Notes: a model not told the origin generated them from the letters alone. A DNA stretch of 64,000 nucleotides from Thiorhodovibrio frisius (GCF_033954835.1 NZ_CP121471.1:1054001-1118000); one strand, 5' to 3'. Positions 47,047 through 54,652 are shown, counted from the stretch's first letter. Translations and numbers: made by a program.

Positions 47047-47613
47047 CTACAGTCTCAATTCTGCCGTGAGTTGCACAGTCTGTTTTTTGCAGTTGTATTT
47101 TATGACAGTGTAACCAAGAACCGGGAGGTTATATATGTCGTAAATCTTGCTACGGATCAATTTCTGGTCTTTGAGTTCTATAATGGATATATTGTCCAGC
47201 GTCATATCGATGGAGATACTGGGCTTCAATAGCCATGGGCTATCTACAACCCAGGCCGCCAGGATAACGATACTATTCACTATGGCAAGCACGAGGTAAT
47301 CACCCAAGGATATACCGTTGATCAGTCCCAGAGTAATCGCTCCAAACAGATAGGCGACCTCGATCTTGGAGATATTTACGCTGCGTAATGAGATGATGGA
47401 TAGCATGGCAAACAGGGCAAAGCCAGACGCCATATTGAACTCAGTGGTCGTCATGGTGATGATAATAGTAAAGAGAAACATGTTAAACATGACCAGGGTT
47501 ATTGCCATTTGACGATCATGATGACGGCGATAATAGATCAGAAAGGCATATATCACGATGAAGACAAAATTGATAGCCAGGTCACGTAGCACGTCGATGT
47601 AGTCAATAATCAT
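47047..47613 (-). CDS. DUF4956 membrane protein
   Basis: A 188-residue protein with four hydrophobic helices in the first 120 residues (for example FVFIVIYAFLIYYRR and LVLAIVNSIVILAAWVV) and a soluble C-terminal domain (TLDNISIIELKDQKLIRSKI, then NLPVLGYTVIKYNCKKQTVQLT). This is the DUF4956 layout. In other genomes DUF4956 genes sit beside VTC-type polyphosphate polymerase or CotH genes; neither is here. It lies 41 bp before the porin gene. Function unknown. Confidence 0.75.
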   Translation of the reverse strand: MIIDYIDVLRDLAINFVFIVIYAFLIYYRRHHDRQMAITLVMFNMFLFTIIITMTTTEFNMASGFALFAMLSIISLRSVNISKIEVAYLFGAITLGLINGISLGDYLVLAIVNSIVILAAWVVDSPWLLKPSISIDMTLDNISIIELKDQKLIRSKIYDIYNLPVLGYTVIKYNCKKQTVQLTAELRL

Positions 47614-47659
47614 TTTAAAGCGCCTTGTTTTTACCTTGCAGCACTATTGCTGCCAAATT

Positions 47660-48718
47660 TCAATTGTCTGCTCTTGACGGGATGTGTAACTCATCCAGAG
47701 GTACTGTCAAGTATTGAGCAGGGTGTTCGCTGGCACTATTCCCATCATCACTTACCAGCATAATAACTGTCTGATTGTTATCACGAAAATGGGTTATTCC
47801 TTCAGTTTTTTCCAAATCAATGCCATTTAGTGTAATCTTTTCTGGCTCTGCACCCTCCCGGTTTTCCATGAACCAAAGTTTAAAGGATTTTTCGGATTTA
47901 CTTTTTTTCTTGGCTTTCTGGGTAACAAGCAGGTAGCCATTCAGCTCGGGAACATAGGTCATTGCTCGAATTCCACCCTTGCCCATCTTTAGTCGTAGTG
48001 GTTTGGGGGAAAAGCGCGGTGTGCTTTTTTCGCTGAATAGCTGATGCGGATTTTCAAGGATCAGGATCAATGAGTCCCCTTTGATAACAGGTGCCCTTAG
48101 ACCTATCCACAGGTGCTTTCCAGTAGCGTCAAAACAGAGTCCTTCAATACCAAACCCATGCCGTCCCTTGGGGTTATCGTCCTTGGTCGGTTTCTTCAGC
48201 TCAGGATAGGCATCGGTTATTGCCTTTAGGAGTTCTTCGAACAGGGCGTATTCGACGATCTCGTTATCCGCAATACGCATCCGAACCAGTTTCTGACGGG
48301 AGTCTTTTTTCTTCGCTGCTGATTCGGTGCGGGAATGAGATGTGATGGCGAAGAGATAACCATCTGGACTCTGAGCGAGCCCCTCAAGGTCTTCCAGATT
48401 TTTGGGACGGGTGTCAGCACCGATCACCCAAAACGGCTGTTTTTCCGTTTTCAGTGGCGGACGAATAAAATTTTTCAGTTTGCCATCGATGTATTCAAAT
48501 AACACAAATGGATCTTTGGACTCATCCTGAACGACCAGGAATTGTCCATTAGGCAATTGGCGTACCGCAGAAGGCTCATACAGTTCATCAGTAACGTCCG
48601 ATGAAGTAAAGGGTCGCCAGCTGGCATCAGACGTGCCCGTAAATAGTAGAGTAATTATGAATAGCAGGGTAGTCATGGATAGCAGAGTGGTCAGTTTTAC
48701 TATTCGGGACAACATCAT
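47660..48718 (-). CDS. Secreted DUF3616-like protein
   Basis: About 352 residues. An N-terminal hydrophobic leader (KLTTLLSMTTLLFIITLLFT, cleavage or anchor near residue 30) is followed by a propeller-like domain parallel to the C-terminal half of the 580-residue fusion: YEPSAVRQLPNGQFLVVQDE, LEDLEGLAQSPDGYLFAITS, GIEGLCFDATGKHLWIGLRA, GGIRAMTYVPELNGYLLV. The two are therefore paralogous domains in one operon. Catalytic activity is not evident. The ATG at 48718 is 5 bp after the preceding stop; an overlapping ATG at 48739 is the alternative. Confidence 0.75.
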   Translation of the reverse strand: MMLSRIVKLTTLLSMTTLLFIITLLFTGTSDASWRPFTSSDVTDELYEPSAVRQLPNGQFLVVQDESKDPFVLFEYIDGKLKNFIRPPLKTEKQPFWVIGADTRPKNLEDLEGLAQSPDGYLFAITSHSRTESAAKKKDSRQKLVRMRIADNEIVEYALFEELLKAITDAYPELKKPTKDDNPKGRHGFGIEGLCFDATGKHLWIGLRAPVIKGDSLILILENPHQLFSEKSTPRFSPKPLRLKMGKGGIRAMTYVPELNGYLLVTQKAKKKSKSEKSFKLWFMENREGAEPEKITLNGIDLEKTEGITHFRDNNQTVIMLVSDDGNSASEHPAQYLTVPLDELHIPSRADN

Positions 48719-48723
48719 AAGTA

Positions 48724-49056
48724 CTATTTCTCTTGGCATGTTGCCGGAACGCTCTTGCCATCCCGTTCTTCAAAGAGCTGAATGGTTGAAAGTGACGGAT
48801 TCAGGTTATAACCGCTACTGCCATACGCGCCGCTAGCCGATGGACCTACGGTCTGGAAGAGTTTTAGCCCGTCAACGCAAAGAACGAAGCGTCGCAGGCC
48901 AATAACCCGTTTTCGGCTATGTTCTGCTGCATCGCGTTCATCCATACCTACACTATCGGAAAAGCTGGAGGGTGCGATCTCGGAAGCAGTGATTCCGGCA
49001 ACAGCTGTACCAGATAGGGACAGCACAAACAGGCTGGAAATAAATAATTTTGACAT
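48724..49056 (-). CDS. Small secreted protein of unknown function
   Basis: A 110-residue protein with a clear signal peptide (MSKLFISSLFVLSLSGTAVAG, cleavage near residue 20). The mature part is hydrophilic with two cysteines (FVLCVDG and the terminal PATCQEK) that could form a disulfide in the periplasm. No family recognised. It is the first gene of the five-gene operon; its promoter region borders the IS element that begins 40 bp upstream. Confidence 0.6.
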   Translation of the reverse strand: MSKLFISSLFVLSLSGTAVAGITASEIAPSSFSDSVGMDERDAAEHSRKRVIGLRRFVLCVDGLKLFQTVGPSASGAYGSSGYNLNPSLSTIQLFEERDGKSVPATCQEK

Positions 49057-49095
49057 TGATAGGTATTTCCTTTATCCGAATGGCAGCATGACAGG

Positions 49096-50153
49096 ACCTG
49101 ATTAGCAAGCAGCCTCAGCCGCGCGAAGCCACCGCTGCGGTCGTGCTCCGATTGTGGCCGCTGCGACGAGCAGGCGGTTGTGAATGGTGTCTAGATGGAA
49201 GCGGCGATTAAACCGGTAGGCGAATGTGCCGAGATAACGGCTGGCGTATTTGTCGAAATCAAAGGCGTGGTATGCCCCACCAAAGCTGGTCTTGAGATTG
49301 CCCAGAATGGTATTGATCCAATTGAATTCCGGCAGATCCTTGGGTTTGCGCGCGCCTACCACAATGGCATTGTGCAGACAGCCGGCATCGGTGACACCGT
49401 TGAAGCAAGCCAGCCCATCGGAGGTGACCAGGCAACCAGGACTCAGATTGCTAGCCGTCCACTCGGCAATGGCCTTGCGCGTGAACCCCGCCACGGGCGT
49501 CATCTTCGCGTACTGCGGATGGCCCTCTGGCGTCAGTGAGACGGCCGCAACGAAGGGCACTTTGTTCTCCGAGCCGCGTCCGGCCTTGCCGCCAGTCAGC
49601 TCCCCGCCCAGGTAGACATCATCGACTTGAACATCCCCGGCAAGGGTGTAGGCATTGTCGCGCTCGCTCATTGCCTGCATGAGCTTGTGCTGGATCAGCC
49701 AAGCGGTGGGATAACTGACACCGAGTTGGCGCTTCAGCGCCAAAGCGGACAAGCCCGTCTTGGCCTGACTAATGAGATAGATCGCCAGAAACCAAACCGT
49801 CAGTTCCAAATGGGTGCTGTGAAATAGGGTGCCTGCGATCAGCGAGGTTTGCTTGCGACAGCCCTGGCATTGGAAGATTTTGTGGGTGCCGCCTTGGAGA
49901 ATGTAAGCATGGGCATGGCCGCACTCAGGGCAGCGGAACCCCTCGGGCCAACGCGCCTGCTCCAGGGCACTCTGGCACTGCGCTTCGGTGCCGAATTGCG
50001 CGAGAAAGGCCGGCAGTGACAGCCCGGGCTGGAATTGAACGCGATTCATCGGCATGCGCTTGGTCCTGAAATGAGAGGAGGAAACCCAGTGTGCGCTTTT
50101 TTTCATGCTGGCGTCGTTTTTCTTGCTCGGCTGAGGCTGCTTGCTAATCAGGT
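49096..50153 (-). mobile_element. IS1595-family insertion sequence, 1058 bp
   Basis: Bounded by perfect 26-bp inverted repeats (49096-49121 and 50128-50153; outer end ACCTGATTAGCAAGCAGCC). The transposase stop codon lies inside the left repeat. The 8-bp flanks differ (ATGACAGG on the left, ATATCAAT on the right), so there is no target duplication. That fits a deletion or recombination event next to the element after insertion. Confidence 0.9.
49102..50055 (-). CDS. IS1595-family transposase (ISXO2-like)
   Basis: A 317-residue transposase. The N-terminal zinc-ribbon reads CPECGHAHAYILQ and CQGCRKQTSLIAGT; a helix-turn-helix region follows (LALKRQLGVSYPTAWLIQHK); the ISXO2-like catalytic domain has DVQVDDVYLGGE, TSDGLACF and NTILGNLKTSFGGAYHAF. 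The frame is open upstream into a foreign fragment, but the ATG at 50055 (MPMNRVQFQPGLSLP), with AGGA 8 bases before it, is the natural start. It appears intact. Confidence 0.9.
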   Translation of the reverse strand: MPMNRVQFQPGLSLPAFLAQFGTEAQCQSALEQARWPEGFRCPECGHAHAYILQGGTHKIFQCQGCRKQTSLIAGTLFHSTHLELTVWFLAIYLISQAKTGLSALALKRQLGVSYPTAWLIQHKLMQAMSERDNAYTLAGDVQVDDVYLGGELTGGKAGRGSENKVPFVAAVSLTPEGHPQYAKMTPVAGFTRKAIAEWTASNLSPGCLVTSDGLACFNGVTDAGCLHNAIVVGARKPKDLPEFNWINTILGNLKTSFGGAYHAFDFDKYASRYLGTFAYRFNRRFHLDTIHNRLLVAAATIGARPQRWLRAAEAAC

Positions 50154-50418
50154 ATATCAATGATAAGTAAACAATAAAATCAATTGGATCTAATTGGGTG
50201 ATAGCTCGGAAACCGTATTTCGCTTTTGGGGATAATAATGTTCTTGCTGGGCGGGTAGACCAGTCAAGGACGTTTGTATTTGCTAATTCAGCTCTTATGA
50301 CATTCCAGTCATGACGTATTGCTTCATATTCAAATGGCAATGGAAATACGTCTGTGTCACCCACTTTAAGCGCATGGTTGAGTGCCCAATTGAGACTGTT
50401 TTCTTGTAGTGTAAGCAT
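50154..50418 (-). pseudogene. N-terminal fragment of a reverse transcriptase
   Basis: The first about 88 codons of a gene, starting MLTLQENSLNWALNHALKVG. The segments GDTDVFPLPFEYEAIRHDW and RTLLSPKAKYGFRAITQLDP followed by IDFIVYLSLIYLI resemble the N-terminal region of RNA-directed DNA polymerases of the unknown-group/defence type. The gene is cut by the right end of the IS at 50153 and its remainder is not found on the other side of the IS. The catalytic YxDD box is therefore lost. Confidence 0.55.
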
Positions 50419-50435
50419 ATGCGCCTTTAGTTTGT

Positions 50436-50499
50436 GGCTAACGCCACCCTCAGCCGCCGCGAGCGTAGCGAGCGGTCGGGCTGGAGTCATTTGTTAGGC
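50436..50499 (-). other. attC-like recombination site 1
   Basis: On the minus strand it begins GCCTAAC and ends GTTAGCC, with complementary inner arms (CTCCAGCC near one side, GGCTGAGG near the other) around a central palindrome. Length 64 bp. It follows the 131-residue cassette gene, as expected for an integron cassette. The second outer box departs from the GTTRRRY consensus at one position. Confidence 0.65.
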
Positions 50500-50565
50500 G
50501 ATTAATTGCGGGTTGATTTGGTGTCTGGAAAATAATTTCATCCAGACCTTTTTAATCCTCCTTTA

Positions 50566-50961
50566 CTATTGCTTGATTGTGTTAACATCCAATGATACTT
50601 GTCCACTATCTTCAACTGATAGATTGTGGCTAACTATTAAATAGTTTATATCTGGATAAAGCTCTTTCTTTCTCTCAATTAAGAAATCTGTTTGTTCTAT
50701 TATTGAAGCAATATCCGTCGCATCAAATGCATCTGGCATTTGGTCAATTAACTTTTTCTCTATTTCCTCTCTTTTGACCTCAGTCGTTAGTGATACATTC
50801 CAAGAAAAAATTGCTAAATCAATTATTACTACAATTCGTTCACGTTTAGGGTATTTTCTAATCAATGGCTCTGCCATACGTAAAATGGCGTCAGAGATTT
50901 TTATAGGTGGAGATTTTTTGTATTTATTCATCATCTTGATCATCTTGCTTTGATATTGCAT
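50566..50961 (-). CDS. Cassette-encoded protein of unknown function (131 aa)
   Basis: An AT-rich gene bracketed by two attC-like sites, the arrangement of a mobile integron cassette. The product is helical with a hydrophobic centre (RIVVIIDLAIFSWNVSLT), a Lys/Glu-rich helix and a C-terminal LYPDINYLIVSHNLSVED. It resembles the island protein at 42483-42884 in pattern. Possible starts lie at codons 1, 7, 10 and 11. No known domain. Confidence 0.55.
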   Translation of the reverse strand: MQYQSKMIKMMNKYKKSPPIKISDAILRMAEPLIRKYPKRERIVVIIDLAIFSWNVSLTTEVKREEIEKKLIDQMPDAFDATDIASIIEQTDFLIERKKELYPDINYLIVSHNLSVEDSGQVSLDVNTIKQ

Positions 50962-51001
50962 ATAGTAACTCGAATTCTTGCATTTTTCTTCCTCTTGTCT
51001 A

Positions 51002-51062
51002 GCCTAACGCCATGCTCACCAGAGCCGCTATTCGCGGCGTCCGGTGCTGCATCTCGTTAGGC
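51002..51062 (-). other. attC-like recombination site 2
   Basis: 61 bp with both outer boxes matching the consensus (GCCTAAC and GTTAGGC) and imperfectly complementary inner arms around CCGCGAATAGCGG. It lies 40 bp upstream of the 131-residue cassette gene. This is the better of the two sites. Confidence 0.75.
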
Positions 51063-51129
51063 GATTTCTTGCGAGACAACCCAAAGCCTGCAAAACAATT
51101 CGACCCTGGACCCTTTAATTGTTCAATAA

Positions 51130-51216
51130 CTTACGCATCGCCGGTCCCCCATCACCTGCCAACCTGCCTGTATCTGCCTTGACGTGACTAACCTACGTCA
51201 CGTTCTAGTCACGCTA
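51130..51216 (+). repeat. Second integrase-type box cluster
   Basis: CTTACGCATCGC at the start, an inverted CGTGACT box (51183-51189), and direct boxes CGTCACG (51196-51202) and AGTCACG (51207-51213). Box spacing (13 and 11 bp) is identical to the cluster at 40548-40578. It lies just upstream of the recombinase remnant. Confidence 0.65.
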
Positions 51217-51296
51217 AAAAATCGCCGGAAATCCGCGCAAAAGCAGTATCCTACCTTGCGGGTAGCTGTTCTTCTCAGGCCGATAGCGACCCAGGC

Positions 51297-51719
51297 ATGA
51301 AATTTGCGTCTAAGCCCAGGGACTTTGCCATTTCTGAAGCGAGTCTTGAAGTCCGCAGTGCGCTGGTGGCGCGTGCAAGGTGGCGAGCAGAAAATATACC
51401 TGACTGTCCGCTGGTCTTCGTCAAGAAAAATGGAAAGCGCATCAGTGACGCCCGCAAGGGCTTTCTCGCCGCGTGTGCCAAGGCTGGCATTGAAGACTTT
51501 CGGTTTCACGACCTGCGACACACATGCGCTGCATGGCTTGTAACTTCCGGGGTTCCCCTAACTGAGGTTAGAGACTTGCTTGGCCATTCATCTGTCACCA
51601 TGACAGAGCGCTATGCTCACCTCGCACCTGACCGAATCCGCTCTGCTGTCGCGATTCTGGATAAGTCACGATTGAGTCACGTTGAACCTGATGAGATTCA
51701 GCTCCTAGCTGCAAGCTAA
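51297..51719 (+). pseudogene. Truncated tyrosine recombinase (integrase) at the island end
   Basis: A 140-residue C-terminal catalytic part of a phage-type integrase. FRFHDLRHTCAAWLV carries the H-x-x-R box and LLGHSSVTMTERYAHLAPD carries the second His/Trp position and the nucleophilic Tyr. The N-terminal DNA-binding domains and the first catalytic Arg are absent, so it is probably inactive. The frame stays open upstream but the sequence there is not integrase-like. It ends 30 bp before the right attachment repeat; its 3' end contains two more AGTCACG boxes (51664-51670, 51675-51681). Confidence 0.8.
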
Positions 51720-51723
51720 TGTT

Positions 51724-52953
51724 TTAGCTCAGTAAATGGGACAACAGCCCATCGGCCAGCTTGGGCTCAAACCAGGTGGATTTTGGTGGCATCAGGGCGT
51801 TGGCGTCGGAAACAGCCATGAGATCGCTCGCGCTGGTGGGATGGAGCGCCAGCGCTAGGCGCATGCGGCCCTGATCGACCGGCTCGGTCAGCCCGGCAAT
51901 ACCCCTGCTGCCGCCGACGAAGTCGATGCGCTCGTCGGTTCTGGGGTTGTCGATGCCGAGAATGGGCTGGATCAGGAAATCTTGCAGCAGGCTGGTGTCG
52001 AGGCGTCCGGCCGGGTCGCGTGCTGCAAGCCGCTCGCTCAGATGGGGTTTGGGGGCCAGACGATACCAATGCTGCTCAATGTAGAGGCCAAAGATGCCGG
52101 GGCCTTCGGGTGTGACCGGCGCGGGCTGGGCGCTGAGGTCGAAATCCTGCTCTAACCGCTTGAGGAAAGCACCCGTGGTCAGGCCGTTTAAGTCGCGAAT
52201 CAGTCGGTTGTAGGCGAGGATGCGAGTTTGGTCGTCGGGGAAGGTAACGGCCAGAAAATCTTGTGCGCCGGGGTCGTCTGGCCGCGCTTCGGCAACGCGC
52301 GCGGCGGCGGCGGCGCGGTGATGGCCGTCGGCGATGTAGAGCGCATCAAGCGCATTGTAGTCGGCACAAAGTGCCCCGACGGCGGCCTGGTCCTGAATCA
52401 CCCAGATCTGATGGTTAACTCCATCCTCGGCCAGCACCTCGATCTGGGCCGGTTCGGCGCAGTGTTGGGCAAGCTGTTGGCTGATGCTGTCCGCACCTCG
52501 GTGGATGAGAAACACCGGGCCGGTCTGCGCGTCGAGCGCCTCAATATGGCGCACGCGGTCGTTTTCTTTGGCGGGGCGGGTCAGCTCATGCTTTTTAATG
52601 CGTCCGTCGCGATAGGCTGCCACCGAGGCAACCGCCGCCAGACCGGTCTGGCTGTGGTCGCCTTGGGTGAGTCGGTAGACATACAGGCAGGGTCTGGGGT
52701 CGCGCGCCAAGAGCCCCTGCTCGCGCAGGGTCTGTAAGTTCTCCCGCGCTTTGGCATAGGCCGCGCTTGCGCTTGGGTCGCTCCCTTCGGGCAGGTCGAT
52801 TTCTGGCCTGGAAACATGCAAAAAGCTGTGTGGCTTGCCCTGAGCCATGACGCGCGCCTCGGCGGTGCTCATCACGTCATAGGGCGGCGCGATCACCTCG
52901 CTTGCGCGAGTCGGGGGCGGGCGCAGGGCGCGGAAGGGGCTGATTAGATGCAT
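51724..52953 (-). CDS. DUF1015 family protein (island integration target)
   Basis: A 409-residue DUF1015 protein. ISPFRALRP at the start, VIAPPYDVMS, ALYIADGHHRAAAA near the middle and the C-terminal NALMPPKSTWFEPKLADGLL are the family's conserved blocks. Biochemical function is not established; these proteins are found in diverse bacteria. It begins about 30 bp after the AapJ-like gene, so the two are likely co-transcribed. The island was inserted in its last codons, and the present C-terminus (LLSHLLS) is the version supplied by the island. An ATG five codons upstream (52968) is possible. Confidence 0.85.
   Translation of the reverse strand: MHLISPFRALRPPPTRASEVIAPPYDVMSTAEARVMAQGKPHSFLHVSRPEIDLPEGSDPSASAAYAKARENLQTLREQGLLARDPRPCLYVYRLTQGDHSQTGLAAVASVAAYRDGRIKKHELTRPAKENDRVRHIEALDAQTGPVFLIHRGADSISQQLAQHCAEPAQIEVLAEDGVNHQIWVIQDQAAVGALCADYNALDALYIADGHHRAAAAARVAEARPDDPGAQDFLAVTFPDDQTRILAYNRLIRDLNGLTTGAFLKRLEQDFDLSAQPAPVTPEGPGIFGLYIEQHWYRLAPKPHLSERLAARDPAGRLDTSLLQDFLIQPILGIDNPRTDERIDFVGGSRGIAGLTEPVDQGRMRLALALHPTSASDLMAVSDANALMPPKSTWFEPKLADGLLSHLLS
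51749..51775. other. Right attachment repeat of the genomic island
   Basis: 27 bp identical to 40433-40459, in the same orientation. It lies in the 3' coding end of the DUF1015 gene, 30 bp after the integrase remnant. Confidence 0.85.
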
Positions 52954-52983
52954 GGCCGATAGATGCATGGGCGGTGCAGCCGG

Positions 52984-54009
52984 TTAGCGCGGTGGTGGGG
53001 CATAGAGCAGCCCGCCCTGGTCCCAAAGCGCATTCAGGCCGCGTTTGATGTCGAGCCCTGAGTCCTTGCCCAGGTTGCGCTCGAACATCTCGCCATAATT
53101 GCCAACGGCGGCGATGATGCGCGCCCCCCAGCCGGCTTCCAGACCAAGGTGGGCGTTAATCTCCGGGTCATCGCCGAGCAGGGTGCGCACCTCATCGCTC
53201 TGGGCGCGTTCCCGGGCACCGGTCACATTGCCTGAATCAATCCCAAGGATCTCGGCATTGATCAGGGTGAACAGCGTCCAACGTGCCAGCTCGAACCATT
53301 TGTCATCACCGCCGCGCACCGCAGGGCTGAGCGGTTCGCGCGAGATGACCTCGGGCAAGATGCGGTGCGCCTGGGGGTCCGGGAAGACCGCCCGCAGCGC
53401 ATGGAGTTGGGATTGGTCAGTCGTCAGGGTGTCGCAACGGCCTTCGAGGTAGGCATCCGCTGCGGCGGATAACTCATCGAAAGGGATGATTTCCATCGGC
53501 ATCTGGTTGCGGGTGAAATAGCGCTGGGCATTGTCGATGTTGGTGGTGTCGGCCAGGGCGCAGACTCTGGTGTTGGCAAGCTCCAATGCGCTGCGCTTGC
53601 CACTGGCGCGCGGCAGCATAAAACTCTGGCCGTCGTAGTAGAGCACGCCAATAAAGCGGATGTTTTGGGTTAGCTCGCGAGCCTGAGTCCAGCTGGTATT
53701 GCGCGCCAGCACATCGGCGCGGCCTTTGGTCAGCGCCTCGAAACGATCAGCCGGCAGGGTCGGGATGAATTCGACCTTGTCCGCGTCGCCAAGCACGGCG
53801 GCGGCGAGCGCGCGGCAGAAGTCCACATCAAGCCCGCTCCAGCTGTCGTCGCCGGTCTTGAACGACAGGCCGGGTACCTCGCCATTGACGGCGCACCTGA
53901 GGGTGCCACGGGATTTGATTTTGTCCAGGGTATCGGCGTTTGCCAGGCTGGCGGCAGCAATCAACGCAGCCGCAACTAGCCAGCGGTGCCGTGGGAGAAA
54001 AGGTTTCAT
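52984..54009 (-). CDS. Amino-acid ABC transporter substrate-binding protein, AapJ-like
   Basis: A 341-residue periplasmic binding protein of family SBP_bac_3. A signal peptide (RWLVAAALIAAASLANA) is followed by DTLDKIKSRGTLRCAVNGEVPG, GLDVDFCRALAAAVLGD, the RFEALTKGRADVLARNTSWT block and a C-terminal LGLEAGWGARIIAAVGNYGEMFERNLG that is characteristic of AapJ/BztA general L-amino-acid binding proteins. No permease or ATPase gene is adjacent, so it is an orphan that may share a transporter or serve as a sensor. Confidence 0.88.
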   Translation of the reverse strand: MKPFLPRHRWLVAAALIAAASLANADTLDKIKSRGTLRCAVNGEVPGLSFKTGDDSWSGLDVDFCRALAAAVLGDADKVEFIPTLPADRFEALTKGRADVLARNTSWTQARELTQNIRFIGVLYYDGQSFMLPRASGKRSALELANTRVCALADTTNIDNAQRYFTRNQMPMEIIPFDELSAAADAYLEGRCDTLTTDQSQLHALRAVFPDPQAHRILPEVISREPLSPAVRGGDDKWFELARWTLFTLINAEILGIDSGNVTGARERAQSDEVRTLLGDDPEINAHLGLEAGWGARIIAAVGNYGEMFERNLGKDSGLDIKRGLNALWDQGGLLYAPPPR

Positions 54010-54159
54010 GATGCGGCCTCTCGTGATAGAAACTTGAAGCTTTTGTGATCGGGCGTTCCCGCCGTTCAGAAATCTGCTGGCGGGAAAATTCTAAACACTG
54101 ACGGTTAGGGCTACCCCGGAGAATCCAGCAGATGGTTCAAGGTGAGCTGGCCACCAGAC

Positions 54160-54495
54160 TTACCAGCGGAAGAGGGTCCATTGTGGTACTTGCAGGTTGC
54201 CTCCGGGCTGGCCACGGTTCCAGGTCATGTCGCCGGAGCCGTCTTGATCCACCAGATAATAGGGTGCGCCGGCACTTGGCGTGATCTTCAGCATATACAC
54301 ATTGTTGTTGACGCTGTATTCCTCGACAGCACGATTATCGAACTGCTTGAGCGTCACTGACGGCTGGATATCGGCATCGGTCACCGTCAAGTCTAGCCCT
54401 GATACTTCGACGGCTGACAGGGGCCCGGCAGACAGGGCAAAGATCGCGATGGCCAGGGGAGTGACGATGTTAGGCGTTTTTGGATTGGCGGTCAT
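54160..54495 (-). CDS. DUF2782 family small secreted protein
   Basis: A 111-residue protein with a signal peptide (LAIAIFALSAGPLSA) and the DUF2782 core: VEEYSVNNNVYMLKITPSAG, PYYLVDQDGSGDMTW, and the terminal VPQWTLFRW. The family is found mostly in gammaproteobacteria and has no known function. It is a single gene. Confidence 0.8.
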   Translation of the reverse strand: MTANPKTPNIVTPLAIAIFALSAGPLSAVEVSGLDLTVTDADIQPSVTLKQFDNRAVEEYSVNNNVYMLKITPSAGAPYYLVDQDGSGDMTWNRGQPGGNLQVPQWTLFRW

Positions 54496-54652
54496 GATCG
54501 CGGCTGGGCGGCTGAACGTAGGGCGATCATAGCAGAACGGGCAGTGTGGTTTCAGTTGCTTGGCTGTTGGTGAGGTGGCGACCTCATCGGCTGAGCCAGC
54601 TAGCCAGCCAAAAGCAGTCGCGCCGAGATGCGCGCGAGGATGATGCCATTGA

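Noticed and set aside
49102-50490. A single 462-codon transposase gene
   Set aside because: The first 145 codons lie outside or upstream of the IS transposase start and belong to attC sequence, a reverse-transcriptase fragment and the IS end; the fusion is an accidental open frame.
40433-51775. Island inserted in a tRNA gene
   Set aside because: No tRNA-like cloverleaf was found at either repeat; the repeat lies in the coding 3' end of the DUF1015 gene.
40433-51775. Integron integrase or complete integron
   Set aside because: The only recombinase is a phage-type C-terminal fragment lacking the integron-specific region; no attI or intI is visible.
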